A program made the position numbers and the translations under genes. Below, piece after piece: positions 34,650 through 43,127 of a stretch of DNA of 64,000 nucleotides (positions are counted from its first letter, which is position 1; the number at the start of each line of letters is the position of its first letter). The DNA lies in contig NZ_WMEU01000004.1 in the NCBI RefSeq assembly GCF_009856295.1, positions 372,001-436,000 on the forward strand, read 5' to 3'. The notes beneath the pieces were generated by a model. It was not told the origin of the DNA and searched no databases. It saw only the letters and a list, made by a program, of their open reading frames with translations. This stretch comes from Pontibacillus yanchengensis (GTDB taxonomy: Bacteria > Bacillota > Bacilli > Bacillales > BH030062).

Positions 34650-35993
34650 ATGGCAAGAGAAAAATGGGCATCGAAGCTAGGCTTCATGCTGGCCGCCATG
34701 GGATCAGCAGTAGGTCTAGGGAATATATGGCGCTTCTCTTACGTAGCCGGTGAAAATGGTGGAGGAGCGTTTTTACTTCTGTACCTTGGCTTCGTATTTC
34801 TAATCGGAATTCCGGTACTGCTTTCGGAGTTTAGTATAGGTAGACAAGGACAAGGAGATGTAGTTGGTTCCTATCAAAATTTAGCACCAAAAAAACCGTG
34901 GTATTTAGCGGGTTATATGGGAATTGCAAGTGCCTTTTTAATATTATCCTTTTATAGTGTTGTTGCAGGTTGGTCTTTATATTATTTATGGAATTATATC
35001 AACGGCACATTCTGGGTCCTTCCAGATGCAGGGTACGGGGCTACATTCCAATCATTAATTTCAAATAACTACACACCACTATTTTGGCATGCATTATTTA
35101 TGGTGTTTACGATTCTAGTCGTCCTTACTGGTGTAAGGCAGGGAATCGAAAAAGCCAATAAAATCTTTATGCCAGCTCTAGCGGTCATGATGATTGGTTT
35201 AGCGATATACAGTGTGTCATTAGACGGCGCTATGGAAGGGCTAAAGTTTCTTTTCCAACCAGATTGGAGCAGTTTAACAGACCCTTCAGTGTATTTAGGG
35301 GCGTTAGGACAGGCTTTCTTCTCCCTTAGTATAGGGATGGGTGGCATGATGACTTATGGAAGCTATTTATCCAAAAAAGAATCCCTACCATCTGCTACGG
35401 TTGGCATTGGAATTATGGATACTGTATTTGCAATTATTTCAGGTATTGTCATTTTTCCTGCTGTATATGCATTCGGTATCTCACCAAGCTCAGGTCCAAG
35501 CCTTGTATTTATCACGTTGCCAGGTATATTCGCAGAAATGCCGTTTGGCAACGTCGTTGGCTTTACGTTCTTCTTACTCTTATCGATTGCATCGTTATCA
35601 TCAGCAATCTCAATATTAGAAGTACCTGTGGCCTATTTCACTCGTAAATTTAATTGGTCTCGAACCTTCAGTAGCGGCCTCGTTGGAAGTATCATGTTCG
35701 TATTAGGAATCTTTGTATCCCTAGGTATGGGCGTTTGGTCTGGAGTAACCTTAATTGGCGAGAATAATATAATGGATTCGATGGACTATGTCGCATCTAA
35801 TATTTTCTTACCACTTGGAGGCTTAGTGATTGCTATATTTGTAGGCTGGCAATGGAAGAAGGATGAAGCTTTTCAGGCAAGTGATATGTCAACGTCCAAG
35901 CTTCGATTTGTATGGTATGGTTTGATTAAATTTATCGCACCATTATTAATCATTATTATCTTCCTTCAATCGGTTGGCTTGCTTGGTTGGTAG
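34650..35993 (+). CDS. Neurotransmitter:sodium symporter (NSS/SNF) family transporter
   Basis: The 447-aa protein has 11 hydrophobic helices and the NSS signature at the N-terminus: WASKLGFMLAAMGSAVGLGN, then IWRFSYVAGENGGGAFLLLY, whose unwound helix 1 binds Na+ and the substrate. ALGQAFFSLSIGMGGMMTYGSYL is the helix-6 site. Bacterial members import amino acids or amines with Na+. The substrate cannot be read here. TAAGGAGG precedes ATG 34650. It is monocistronic, with its terminator about 110 nt downstream beyond a GAGCGA repeat cluster. Confidence 0.93.
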   Translation: MAREKWASKLGFMLAAMGSAVGLGNIWRFSYVAGENGGGAFLLLYLGFVFLIGIPVLLSEFSIGRQGQGDVVGSYQNLAPKKPWYLAGYMGIASAFLILSFYSVVAGWSLYYLWNYINGTFWVLPDAGYGATFQSLISNNYTPLFWHALFMVFTILVVLTGVRQGIEKANKIFMPALAVMMIGLAIYSVSLDGAMEGLKFLFQPDWSSLTDPSVYLGALGQAFFSLSIGMGGMMTYGSYLSKKESLPSATVGIGIMDTVFAIISGIVIFPAVYAFGISPSSGPSLVFITLPGIFAEMPFGNVVGFTFFLLLSIASLSSAISILEVPVAYFTRKFNWSRTFSSGLVGSIMFVLGIFVSLGMGVWSGVTLIGENNIMDSMDYVASNIFLPLGGLVIAIFVGWQWKKDEAFQASDMSTSKLRFVWYGLIKFIAPLLIIIIFLQSVGLLGW

Positions 35994-36014
35994 ACGATGA
36001 ACTGCGCGTAACAA

Positions 36015-36090
36015 GGAGCGACTTTTAGAATATTAGAGCGAGATTCGAAATTAGGAGCAACTTTCGAGATATAGGAAGCGACTGCAATCG
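36015..36090 (+). repeat. GGAGCGA repeat cluster 1
   Basis: Four degenerate units starting near 36015, 36035, 36054 and 36074 (GGAGCGACTT, AGAGCGAGATTCGAAAT, GGAGCAACTTTCGAGATAT, GGAAGCGACTGCAATCG), about 20 nt apart. Confidence 0.65.
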
Positions 36091-36107
36091 TGATTCGAAT
36101 TACAGTA

Positions 36108-36147
36108 AGCACTGGCCACCTTATTGAGGTGAACCAGTGCTTTTCTT
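36108..36147 (+). terminator. Terminator of the NSS gene
   Basis: AGCACTGG...CACC pairs with GGTG..CCAGTGCT and TTTT follows. Almost the same hairpin occurs at 43128-43165, again right after a GGAGCGA cluster. Confidence 0.85.
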
Positions 36148-36241
36148 ATCTCTGAAATATCATTACATGAAGAAAAGCAAGCATATCAGGCGTTTGCGGT
36201 AGGAATCTGATATACTAGAAAAAAGTACATAGGGGATTGGT

Positions 36242-37228
36242 ATGGTGGTCAAAAAGCGCTTAATCCTTATATTTCTGTTATCTACCTTATTAATACTAAT
36301 AGGTTCGATAGGGTATATGATTCTAGAGGACCTGGATTTTTTTGATAGTTTATGGCTTACGGTTGTCTCGGTTCTTACGGTTGGATATGGTGATGCTGTT
36401 CCTTCGACACTTGGAGGTAAACTATTTACTCTTGCCTTGATTCCAATAGCGATAGGAATCGTTACCTATACTTTAGGGATTACTGCCGCAACCATTATTG
36501 AAGGCACATTTTCAAAGGAAGCAAGGATGAGGAAAATGGAAAAGAAGCTCTCTAGATTAGAAAATCATTTTATTTTATGTGGGTTTGGTAGAGTGGGGGA
36601 GCAGGTTTATGAACAACTACTAAAGCACAATCATACAGTAGTCATTATTGATCGGGATGAAGAAGTAGGGAGTAGACTCGGAGATCAAGTGTTGCTGCTA
36701 AATGGCGATGCTACAGATGATGAGACGCTTGAGAAGGCAGGAGTTGAGAAAGCTGCTGGACTCGTTACGACACTACCAAACGATGCCGATAATGTCTTTG
36801 TAACCTTAACGGTAAAAGGGTTGAATGATAAACTTCAAGTCGTGGCGCGTGCGGAGAAACAAGCAAGTGAGGAAAAATTAAAACGAGCTGGAGCGGATCG
36901 TGTAATCAACCCATCTCATTTAGGTGGAAGACGTATGGCGTTGTCTATTTTAAAGCCAGTTAGTATAGAATATATAGATACTATTTTACATGCGGGTCAT
37001 GAGGATTATAATGTAGAGGAGATTGAGGTATCCAGTAGCTCCGCCTGGCATAAAAAAAGTATCAAAGACCTTAATATTCGAGCGATTTATGGGATTACGG
37101 TGGTTGGTATAAAACGAGGCGAGCAATTCATACGAAATCCTGCTCCTGATGAATCTATCCACACAGGTGATGTACTTATCGTATTCGGTGAACAATCAAG
37201 ATTAGACCTATTTGAAAAGCAAGCGTAA
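36242..37228 (+). CDS. Potassium channel with RCK (TrkA-N/TrkA-C) domains
   Basis: The 328-aa protein has two membrane helices around a pore loop with the K+ selectivity filter TVGYGD (residues 46-51), then a cytoplasmic RCK-N Rossmann domain (~110-230: HFILCGFGRVGEQVYEQLLK, VVIIDRDEE, NGDATDDETLEKAGV) and a TrkA-C domain (~245-328). It is built like MthK and Bacillus YugO, a channel gated by cytosolic ligand. AGGGG precedes ATG 36242. It heads a cluster with ywdI and ywdK (13 nt to the next gene). Confidence 0.92.
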   Translation: MVVKKRLILIFLLSTLLILIGSIGYMILEDLDFFDSLWLTVVSVLTVGYGDAVPSTLGGKLFTLALIPIAIGIVTYTLGITAATIIEGTFSKEARMRKMEKKLSRLENHFILCGFGRVGEQVYEQLLKHNHTVVIIDRDEEVGSRLGDQVLLLNGDATDDETLEKAGVEKAAGLVTTLPNDADNVFVTLTVKGLNDKLQVVARAEKQASEEKLKRAGADRVINPSHLGGRRMALSILKPVSIEYIDTILHAGHEDYNVEEIEVSSSSAWHKKSIKDLNIRAIYGITVVGIKRGEQFIRNPAPDESIHTGDVLIVFGEQSRLDLFEKQA

Positions 37229-37241
37229 GGAGGAAAACATC

Positions 37242-37544
37242 ATGTCTGTTTCATACGATCAAATTTTACAAAAAATGATGAAGGAGCTTCAGGAGGCCAA
37301 CCTTTTGAAGCAACATCCAGAGAAGGTACAAGAGCATGTCCGAGCTGTAAAGTTATTAGCAGACTTAATCGTAGATGATGATGGGGCATCCATGCAAACC
37401 ATGCAGCAACCATCTACATCATCTCAGCAAATAGCACCAACACAGTCTCAACCTACAGCTTCTCCATCACCACAACCGGCTCCAAAGAGCGAACCTTCCA
37501 TTGATCATGAAGAAGCAAATGGAGACTCATTATTTGATTTCTAA
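37242..37544 (+). CDS. ywdI: YwdI family protein (DUF5327)
   Basis: This 100-aa protein starts at ATG 37242 after AAGGAGG. Residues 1-45 form helices (ILQKMMKELQEANLLKQHPE, VREHV-like VQEHVRAVKLLADLIVDD) that resemble YwdI of Bacillus. The rest is a low-complexity Ser/Gln/Pro linker ending in an acidic GDSLFDF tail, which looks like a short docking motif. Function unknown. It lies between the channel gene and ywdK, as ywdI does near ywdK in B. subtilis. Confidence 0.75.
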   Translation: MSVSYDQILQKMMKELQEANLLKQHPEKVQEHVRAVKLLADLIVDDDGASMQTMQQPSTSSQQIAPTQSQPTASPSPQPAPKSEPSIDHEEANGDSLFDF

Positions 37545-37574
37545 GTAGCAATAGATAGAAAGGGGAGTTAGAAT

Positions 37575-37940
37575 ATGAAATTATTTTTAATCCTAGCCGT
37601 TGTAAACGGGTTTATTTCCGTTGCACTTGGAGCGTTTGGTGCCCATGGGCTAGAAGGTAAAGTATCAGAGAAAATGTTAAAAACATGGGAAAAAGCAGTC
37701 GATTACCAAATGTTCCATACGATGGCACTGTTTATTGTAGGATTGCTTATGAGTAAAATAACAGGCAATCTTGGCGCTGCAGGCTGGGCTTTTTTAGTGG
37801 GCATTATCCTGTTCTCCGGTAGCTTATACATTTATAGCGTAACAAGCATCAAGACCTTTGCGATGATTACACCACTTGGCGGTGTATCATTCTTAATCGG
37901 CTGGGTTTTACTTGGCTATGCCATTGTGAAGTATCTCTAA
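37575..37940 (+). CDS. ywdK: YwdK, DUF423 membrane protein
   Basis: The 121-aa protein has four hydrophobic helices and the DUF423 pattern: FISVALGAFGAHGLEGKVSE, TWEKAVDYQMFHTMALFIVG, and GSLYIYSVTSIKTFAMITPLG near the end. Function unknown. AAAGGGGAG precedes ATG 37575. Its last codons overlap the convergent small membrane-protein gene by 4 nt; the terminator for this strand lies nearly 300 nt further on. Confidence 0.9.
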   Translation: MKLFLILAVVNGFISVALGAFGAHGLEGKVSEKMLKTWEKAVDYQMFHTMALFIVGLLMSKITGNLGAAGWAFLVGIILFSGSLYIYSVTSIKTFAMITPLGGVSFLIGWVLLGYAIVKYL

Positions 37941-38191
37941 AAATACAGGATTGTAGCGAATACCACAATGAGCAGAGCACGAATGACTTGTTGGGCGAAC
38001 GGAAGCATTTCGTGTCTGGAGTAGTGCGCTAAGCCTTCAAAAATTAGACTTAATGCTAGGGAATAAAATACAAATAATAAAAAGAATACAAAACTCGTTT
38101 TTATTAAAAACATAATACCAAACAAGAATGCTACACCTAGCATAACAAACTGAAGCTGCACAAATTTTTGAGAAGGATGCTGCAAGGACAT
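37937..38191 (-). CDS. Small membrane protein, 84 aa
   Basis: Two to three hydrophobic helices (about residues 12-30, 32-50 and 65-83) are separated by a short charged loop (HYSRHEMLPFAQQ). ATG 38191 follows AAAGGAG at 3 nt. I do not recognise a family. The gene is entirely opposite to the likely 3' untranslated part of the channel-ywdI-ywdK transcript, so the two could interfere. Confidence 0.7.
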   Translation of the reverse strand: MSLQHPSQKFVQLQFVMLGVAFLFGIMFLIKTSFVFFLLFVFYSLALSLIFEGLAHYSRHEMLPFAQQVIRALLIVVFATILYF

Positions 38192-38225
38192 GCACTCCTT
38201 TCTAATCCGTTGATAATAGAAGAGT

Positions 38226-38257
38226 AGGAGTATCCATCAAGGATACTCCTTTTTTAT
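38226..38257 (+). terminator. Plus-strand terminator, probably of the channel-ywdI-ywdK operon
   Basis: AGGAGTATCC / GGATACTCCT with a 5-nt loop is followed by TTTTTTA. It is the first terminator after ywdK on the plus strand, beyond the antisense small gene. Confidence 0.85.
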
Positions 38258-38318
38258 CGTCTAGGAAACTACAAACGGGTTAAGTTTGTGGATAACATTA
38301 ATAAAGTAATGTGGCCAC

Positions 38319-38462
38319 ATCCAGCGCCCAGCGACTAGTATGCTTCCCTCACCTCCGTACGATAAGTTAACATCGAATCGCTATCGCTCTTCGTGTTGCC
38401 TTTATCTCCTACGGCTCAGTCCAGCATATACGTCGCTAACCGGGCGCTTGCGCTTTTGTTCT
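38319..38462 (+). repeat. Dispersed intergenic repeat, copy E1
   Basis: The short form, beginning ATCCAGCGCCCAGCGACTAG and ending CGGGCGCTTGCGCTTTTGTT, with terminal arms AGCGCCCAGCGAC / GTCGCTAACCGGGCGCT. It is followed at once by a nearly identical copy. Confidence 0.9.
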
Positions 38463-38613
38463 ATCCAGCTCCAGCGCCCAGCGACTAGTATGCTTCCCTC
38501 ACCTCCGTACGATAAGTTAACATCGAATCGCTATCGCTCTTCGTGTTGCCTTTATCTCCTACGGCTCAGTCCACCATATACGTCGCTAACCGGGCGCTTG
38601 CGCTTTTGTTCTA
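38463..38613 (+). repeat. Dispersed intergenic repeat, copy E2 (tandem with E1)
   Basis: Direct repeat of E1 with a period of 150 nt; within the shared part I find one substitution (CCAGCATATA in E1, CCACCATATA here). The open frame that crosses both copies is a by-product of the duplication. Confidence 0.9.
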
Positions 38614-38803
38614 TAAATACATGCTTTTCTCCGTGGAGTGGAAGAAAAGCTATTACTCTACATCAGCAAAACATTAGGGATAAAGGATTAAATCATGAAC
38701 ATGTGCTGAACATTTATATTTATGATTGAAAAGATAAAATATGAGTGATTTTCTGATTAAAGGAATCGGAAAATCTACAAAGAATTATAAAAAACGGTTG
38801 CCA
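38614..38803. other. Intergenic, nothing recognised
   Basis: About 190 nt between the tandem repeats and the gerQ stop, without a clear hairpin or gene. Confidence 0.5.
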
Positions 38804-39319
38804 TTATCGCTGGTTATTACCTGTGTTCCCACCGTATGGGTAAGCGTAGTTAATTTCCTCAGGGAAGGTGATGTAGTCAAGATAAACCATCAGTAACAGG
38901 TAACGTATCCCCGTTTCAGGATCACTTAGAATGATATGATCTCTTCCTGCGGCTTCAATAATGCCTTTAAAAACTTTAGCATTCCAATTCTCATTATTTT
39001 CAAAGGTCATATAAACGGTTGCTTGCTTCCCTTTATTCAAACGAAGAATATTTTCAATATAGGATTCTTCTTCTGGTAGCATTCCAGGAAAATTAGTGTA
39101 GCCAGGACTTTGTGTTTGTGGGAATGGAGGAACTTGATATTGTCCCTGTTGCTGACCTTTTGGCTGTTGCATTTGCTGTGGCATCTGTTGTTGGCCCGCC
39201 ATTTGACTTTGATAAGGGTACATCATAGGCTGCCCCCCTTGACCTTGTTGACCATATTGCCCATAGCTATAAGGGTTATTCCCTTGACCGTATGAGCCTC
39301 CTTGATGTGTAGGTGTCAT
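38804..39319 (-). CDS. gerQ: Spore coat protein GerQ
   Basis: The ~171-aa protein has a Gly/Gln/Tyr/Pro-rich N-terminal half (QYGQQGQGGQPMMYPYQSQ and similar) and a conserved C-terminal domain: LPEEESYIENILRLNKGKQA, TVYMTFENN, FKGIIEAAGRDHIILSDPET, YLLLMVYLDYITFPEE. This matches GerQ (YwdL), a coat protein cross-linked by transglutaminase and needed to place the cortex lytic enzyme CwlJ. ATG 39319 is preferred over the in-frame GTG 39331, which abuts the AAAGGAG site. It lies 17 nt after the broken cwlJ, in the order seen in many Bacilli. Confidence 0.9.
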   Translation of the reverse strand: MTPTHQGGSYGQGNNPYSYGQYGQQGQGGQPMMYPYQSQMAGQQQMPQQMQQPKGQQQGQYQVPPFPQTQSPGYTNFPGMLPEEESYIENILRLNKGKQATVYMTFENNENWNAKVFKGIIEAAGRDHIILSDPETGIRYLLLMVYLDYITFPEEINYAYPYGGNTGNNQR

Positions 39320-39336
39320 TCTCCAATGCACTCCTT

Positions 39337-39758
39337 TCAGATGTTAAAACGCTTTAGGGCATTCAGAACGTAATATGGGTTGTAGAAACAGTGAGATTTG
39401 TAACGGCCAAGATTGGATTGCCCAAACCATTCGGCAGGACAATCACCTTCTGGTCTGAAGAACCATAGTGAATTGCTAGCTGGGTGATACTATCCTGAAT
39501 GGTTTTCTTCGCCTAACGTTTGTCTTTTTCTCGAGCTCGTTGATAGAAGTAACCTTTCTGGATCGCCTCAAATCCTCCAGGGCTTTGATAGATTATTTCA
39601 TCAAGACGATTGATGCCTTTTAAATCGAGGCAGTTTACGTGCATGCGATTTATGCCAGTGTTACCTACCATCAGCATCCCAAGTTTCCCATCACCTTCAG
39701 CTCGCATAAGCCTAGCCAGCAACTTCAAATCACTTTGATTATAAGGAACGACGGCCAT
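39337..39758 (-). pseudogene. cwlJ: cwlJ, spore cortex lytic enzyme gene with a nonsense codon and a frameshift
   Basis: ATG 39758 follows AAAAGGGGTGAACCT and opens a CwlJ/SleB-type hydrolase_2 frame (SDLKLLARLMRAEGDG, GMLMVGNTGINRM, GGFEAIQKGYFYQRARE). It stops at TAG (39513-39515) after 81 codons. Beyond the TAG the same frame continues to read as CwlJ (AKKTIQDSI), then one base appears missing near 39485. The next frame gives the proper C-terminus (SLWFFRPEGDCPAEWFGQ, LGRYKSHCFYNPYY) to TGA at 39337-39339. The span of 422 nt fits a one-base deletion from 423. Two independent lesions suggest decay and not a single read error. Its partner GerQ is intact. Confidence 0.85.
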
Positions 39759-40145
39759 AGGTTCACCCCTTTTTAACCTGACATCAGCATATGCCCTAAA
39801 AGGAGGATTCGTTCCTTACCACTACTCACAATCCTCTTAGAACCATGTGTATGTACCAAAATGCTGATTATGAACAAAAATATAAGCTGTTGGGAGGATG
39901 GGAGAGGCTTTGTTGGGGTGTGATTTGATTATAGGGAGGAAAAGAGCGGATAGTGAGGGGAAACTCACGCATATCCAGAGAAACTCCTGATCTTTTTTTA
40001 ATCCTAGAGCAAACTTCGACCTTTCATTGTAAAAATCAAGGGAGAGCTCAACTAAAACTGTAGTTATGCCTACAAATTCTATAGAGTAGTTTAAAGTGTT
40101 TCTGCGCAAAATAGATGTAAATCTAATATTGGAGGTAGCGGAAGT
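39759..40145. other. Intergenic region with a short repeat remnant
   Basis: About 390 nt without a supported gene. At 39940-39990, AGAGCGGATAGTGAGGGGAA and CTCACGCATATCCAGAGAAA resemble 22262-22315. A 90-codon minus-strand ORF here has no ribosome binding site or family. Confidence 0.5.
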
Positions 40146-40436
40146 ATGACACTACAAAACGAACATGAAATCCGCGAAATTATGGAAGCATACGGCAAGA
40201 TGCAAAATGCTGTACAACAAGCTCAAAATAGTGGGGACTCACAGCAAATTCAGGAAACGCAACAACAATTACAAGAGTTGCAGGCAAAGGTGCAAAAAGC
40301 TCAAGGCAAAGCTACAAAATCAAATGATCAATCCAATGTGAAATTGTTTGATGCTCAACAACGTTTAGAACAATATGAGCAACAAATGACGCGGGCACAA
40401 TCGAATATTTCTGCCCAACGAAACACGATCGAATAA
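40146..40436 (+). CDS. Small Gln-rich coiled-coil protein, 96 aa
   Basis: ATG 40146 follows TTGGAGGTAGCGGAAGT. The protein is almost wholly alpha-helical, with Gln, Ala and Glu repeats (QQIQETQQQLQELQAKVQKA, QQRLEQYEQQMTRAQSN), no membrane segment and no cysteine. It is likely a soluble coiled coil. I know no family. It stands alone, with a shared terminator toward hemQ. Confidence 0.65.
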   Translation: MTLQNEHEIREIMEAYGKMQNAVQQAQNSGDSQQIQETQQQLQELQAKVQKAQGKATKSNDQSNVKLFDAQQRLEQYEQQMTRAQSNISAQRNTIE

Positions 40437-40495
40437 AAATAACGTTTCACCTATACATCAACAAAAAGAAGGCACCCACATGCCGGGCACACTAA

Positions 40496-40530
40496 AAAAC
40501 GTCTAGGGTCAACATAACCCTAGACGTTTT
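40496..40530. terminator. Bidirectional terminator between the coiled-coil gene and hemQ
   Basis: AAAACGTCTAGGGT / ACCCTAGACGTTTT forms a 14-bp stem with a short loop, between convergent genes. Confidence 0.9.
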
Positions 40531-40574
40531 ATGAATTTATTACTTGTAGTTTGTAGCTGTTGGTCTCCCTCAGC

Positions 40575-41318
40575 CTACACGTGTAAAAACTGTGGAAGCT
40601 GTTCTGGCTTCAATAGGTTACCTACATAGAAAGAACCGAAATCGCCATAACGAGCACTTACTTCGTCAAAGCGCATTTCATAAACAAGTTTTTTGAATTG
40701 AAGTGGATCGTGTGCGAATAGCGTTACGCCCCATTCCCAATCGTCAAAACCAACGGAACCGGTGATAATCTGGCGGACTTTACCTGCATACTTACGGCCA
40801 ATCATACCATGGGAATACATAAGTTTGCTTCGTTCTTCCATTGGTAGCATGTACCAGTTGTCTTCACCGTCACGGCGCTTGTCCATAGGATAGAAGCAGA
40901 TATAATCCCACTTAGGTAGAATTGGCTTAAGGCGAGCTTGGATTTCAGGATCATTGTCCACGTCCTTACCTTTCGCCATATACGTAGATAGTTCTACGAT
41001 GGAAACGTAAGAATAGCTTTTAGTCGTAAATTCAGCTAACTTTGTTTTGTTAAATTCATTCTCAATTTCGTTTAATTCTTCTAATGTTGGTCGAAGAATC
41101 ATCATAATAAAGTCAGCTTTTTGGCCAACCACAGTGTATAAGGAATGGCTACCTTCTTTCTTATCCTCTGTATCCTTCCACTTATCTAGAAGTTGATTGA
41201 ATTCATGTATAGCTGTTTCTCGTTCATCACTAGAAGCTTTCTTCCAGGATGTCCAGTCCATTGTGCGTAAATCATGAAGGCAATACCAGCCTTCCATTGT
41301 AGTAGCTGCTTCTGGCAT
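40575..41318 (-). CDS. hemQ: Coproheme decarboxylase HemQ (ChdC, chlorite-dismutase family)
   Basis: The 247-aa enzyme catalyses the last step of the coproporphyrin-dependent heme pathway of Gram-positive bacteria, decarboxylating coproheme to heme b with peroxide. The ferredoxin-like fold shows [20 protein letters not shown], Tyr143 in [10 protein letters not shown] (the radical Tyr of this family) and the proximal ligand His170 in [16 protein letters not shown] 41318 follows AAAGGAGCGAATCATA. It is divergent from pta across a 630-nt gap with two repeats; hemQ beside pta matches B. subtilis ywfI-pta. Confidence 0.95.
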   Translation of the reverse strand: MPEAATTMEGWYCLHDLRTMDWTSWKKASSDERETAIHEFNQLLDKWKDTEDKKEGSHSLYTVVGQKADFIMMILRPTLEELNEIENEFNKTKLAEFTTKSYSYVSIVELSTYMAKGKDVDNDPEIQARLKPILPKWDYICFYPMDKRRDGEDNWYMLPMEERSKLMYSHGMIGRKYAGKVRQIITGSVGFDDWEWGVTLFAHDPLQFKKLVYEMRFDEVSARYGDFGSFYVGNLLKPEQLPQFLHV

Positions 41319-41389
41319 TATGATTCGCTCCTTTACATTGTGAAAATCGAATGTTTCTTAAAGAAAGTATTAGTTGTTGACTTTTACAT

Positions 41390-41534
41390 GTCTAGCTCCA
41401 GCGCCCAGCGACTAGCAAACTTCCTGCACCTCCTTACGATAAGTCAACATCGAACGCTTGCGCTCTTCGTGTTTCCTTTATCTCATACGGAGCCGTCCAG
41501 TTTGTACGTCACTAGACGGGCGCTTGCGCTTTTG
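41390..41534 (+). repeat. Dispersed intergenic repeat, copy F1
   Basis: The short form: TGTCTAGCTCCAGCGCCCAG to GACGGGCGCTTGCGCTTTTG, with the CCTTACGATAAGTCAACATC interior. It lies in the hemQ-pta gap and is followed within 5 nt by copy F2. Confidence 0.9.
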
Positions 41535-41538
41535 AAGT

Positions 41539-41732
41539 GTCTAGCTACAGCGCCCAGCGACTAGCAAACTTCCTGCACCTCCTTACGATAAGTCAACATC
41601 GAATCGCTAATGTTTTCGTGTTGCTTTTATCTCCTAAAACTTAAAGGAAGTTCGATTAAGATCGCTACGTCACGTAGCAACATCGAACCAACCGACGTCC
41701 TGTCGGCAGGCTAACCCGGGCGCTTGCGCTTT
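41539..41732 (+). repeat. Dispersed intergenic repeat, copy F2 (long form)
   Basis: It starts TGTCTAGCTACAGCGCCCAG and ends CCCGGGCGCTTGCGCTTTCT. It contains the extra middle block with arms GGAAGTTCGATTAAGATCGC / GTAGCAACATCGAACCAACC, which can form their own hairpin (CTACGT-CACGTAG at the tip). Confidence 0.9.
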
Positions 41733-41951
41733 CTTATTTGCAACTGAGTCAACTATAACATAAGTTTTAACCAATTAGGAAACGCTTAGAAAAGGGTGGA
41801 AGCGGGAACAACGGTATAGGAAAGCATCTAGTAGAGAGTGTTTTACAATCGTGTGAAAATAAAGACATTTTTGTATAGGCATGTCTTGACTTTCATTTGA
41901 ACACAAAACGATTTATCATATATAACAGATACACTGATGGAGGGATAAAAT

Positions 41952-42926
41952 ATGAGCAATCTATTTGATTCTTTACGCGATAAATTAAGCGGTTCTAACA
42001 AGCGAGTCGTGCTTCCGGAAGGCTTAGACGAACGAATCTTAGAAGCAGCTGCTAAGTTAGCAGAGGAAGGTTATATCACACCTGTATTAATTGGAAATGA
42101 AGATGAAGTGAAACAGAAGGCTTCCGATTTAAACGTAGATGTTAGCGGTGCAGATATTCTTGACCCTCACAATTATGAAGAATTTGATACCATGGTACAA
42201 AGCTTTGTAGAACGTCGTAACGGCAAAGCGACAGAGGAAAAAGCACGCGAAATTCTATTGGATGGAAACTACTTTGGGACGATGCTTGTCTATATGGGGA
42301 AAGCAGACGGCCTTGTAAGTGGTGCAGCGCATTCTACTGCTGACACCGTACGTCCAGCTCTACAAATCATTAAAACGAAGCCAGGCATCAAGAAGACATC
42401 TGGTATCTTCATCATGGTTCGAGACGATGAAAAATATGCATTTGCTGACTGTGCCATCAACATTTCTCCAGACAGCCAGGACCTTGCAGAAATTGCATTA
42501 GCCAGTGCAGAAACAGCGGAACTATTCGACATCGATCCAAGAGTAGCGATGCTAAGCTTCTCTACAAAAGGATCTGCTCAATCACCTGAAACAGAAAAGG
42601 TAACCGATGCGATTCAAATTGCCAAAGAACAAAAACCAAGCCTTACCCTTGATGGTGAGTTCCAATTTGACGCAGCATTCGTTCCATCTGTTGCAGAGAA
42701 AAAAGCACCGAACTCTGAATTAAGCGGTGACGCCAACGTATTCGTATTCCCAAGCTTAGAAGCAGGAAACATTGGCTACAAAATCGCACAACGAATGGGC
42801 GGATTTGACGCCGTAGGCCCTGTTCTTCAAGGTCTAAACGCACCTGTAAACGACCTATCCCGTGGTTGTAGTGCAGATGAAGTGTACAAGCTGTCCATTA
42901 TCACAGCAGCTCAGTCTTTAAAATAA
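41952..42926 (+). CDS. pta: Phosphate acetyltransferase
   Basis: The 324-aa enzyme interconverts acetyl-CoA and acetyl-phosphate in overflow metabolism. Matches include VVLPEGLDERILEAAAKLAE at the N-terminus, DGLVSGAAHSTADTVRPALQ, KKTSGIFIMVRD, DCAINISPDSQDLAEIALAS, and VFVFPSLEAGNIGYKIAQR plus GPVLQGLNAPVNDLSRGCS near the end. Length equals the single-domain Pta of Bacillus. ATG 41952 follows ATGGAGGGATAAAAT. It lies between hemQ and lipL, as in B. subtilis. Confidence 0.96.
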   Translation: MSNLFDSLRDKLSGSNKRVVLPEGLDERILEAAAKLAEEGYITPVLIGNEDEVKQKASDLNVDVSGADILDPHNYEEFDTMVQSFVERRNGKATEEKAREILLDGNYFGTMLVYMGKADGLVSGAAHSTADTVRPALQIIKTKPGIKKTSGIFIMVRDDEKYAFADCAINISPDSQDLAEIALASAETAELFDIDPRVAMLSFSTKGSAQSPETEKVTDAIQIAKEQKPSLTLDGEFQFDAAFVPSVAEKKAPNSELSGDANVFVFPSLEAGNIGYKIAQRMGGFDAVGPVLQGLNAPVNDLSRGCSADEVYKLSIITAAQSLK

Positions 42927-42943
42927 ATGAAATGATAGTAAGA

Positions 42944-42977
42944 GAGTCCAGACCATTAATGTGGCTGGGCTTTTTTG
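42944..42977 (+). terminator. Probable terminator of pta
   Basis: AGTCCAGACC and the downstream GTGGCTGGGCT form an imperfect hairpin followed by TTTTTT. Confidence 0.6.
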
Positions 42978-43046
42978 TTGGATGGGGTGGAAGATAAGCT
43001 GGAATTAGATCGGGGATTAAGATATCAAAGTTAGATTTTGGGAATA

Positions 43047-43102
43047 GGAGCGAGAATCAGAATTTAGGAGCGAGATTACAAAATCAGGAGCGAGTCTACA
43101 TT
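43047..43102 (+). repeat. GGAGCGA repeat cluster 2
   Basis: Three units start at 43047, 43067 and 43087, exactly 20 nt apart: GGAGCGAGAATCAGAATTTA, GGAGCGAGATTACAAAATCA, GGAGCGAGTCTACA. Confidence 0.75.
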
Positions 43103-43127
43103 TCAAAGCCACCCCCTCAACAATAAA

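Noticed and set aside
36015..36090. Possible CRISPR-like array (regular 20-nt repeats)
   Set aside because: The units are too short and degenerate, there are no distinct spacers, and no cas genes are present.
38340..38729. 129-aa plus-strand ORF with an internal duplication
   Set aside because: It is the translation of the two tandem non-coding repeats E1/E2; other copies of the element do not keep this frame.
39837..40109. 90-aa minus-strand ORF between cwlJ and the coiled-coil gene
   Set aside because: No ribosome binding site, no coherent domain, and it covers repeat remnants.
41274..41564. 96-aa plus-strand ORF upstream of pta
   Set aside because: It runs through repeat F1 and the hemQ promoter region and has no start signals.
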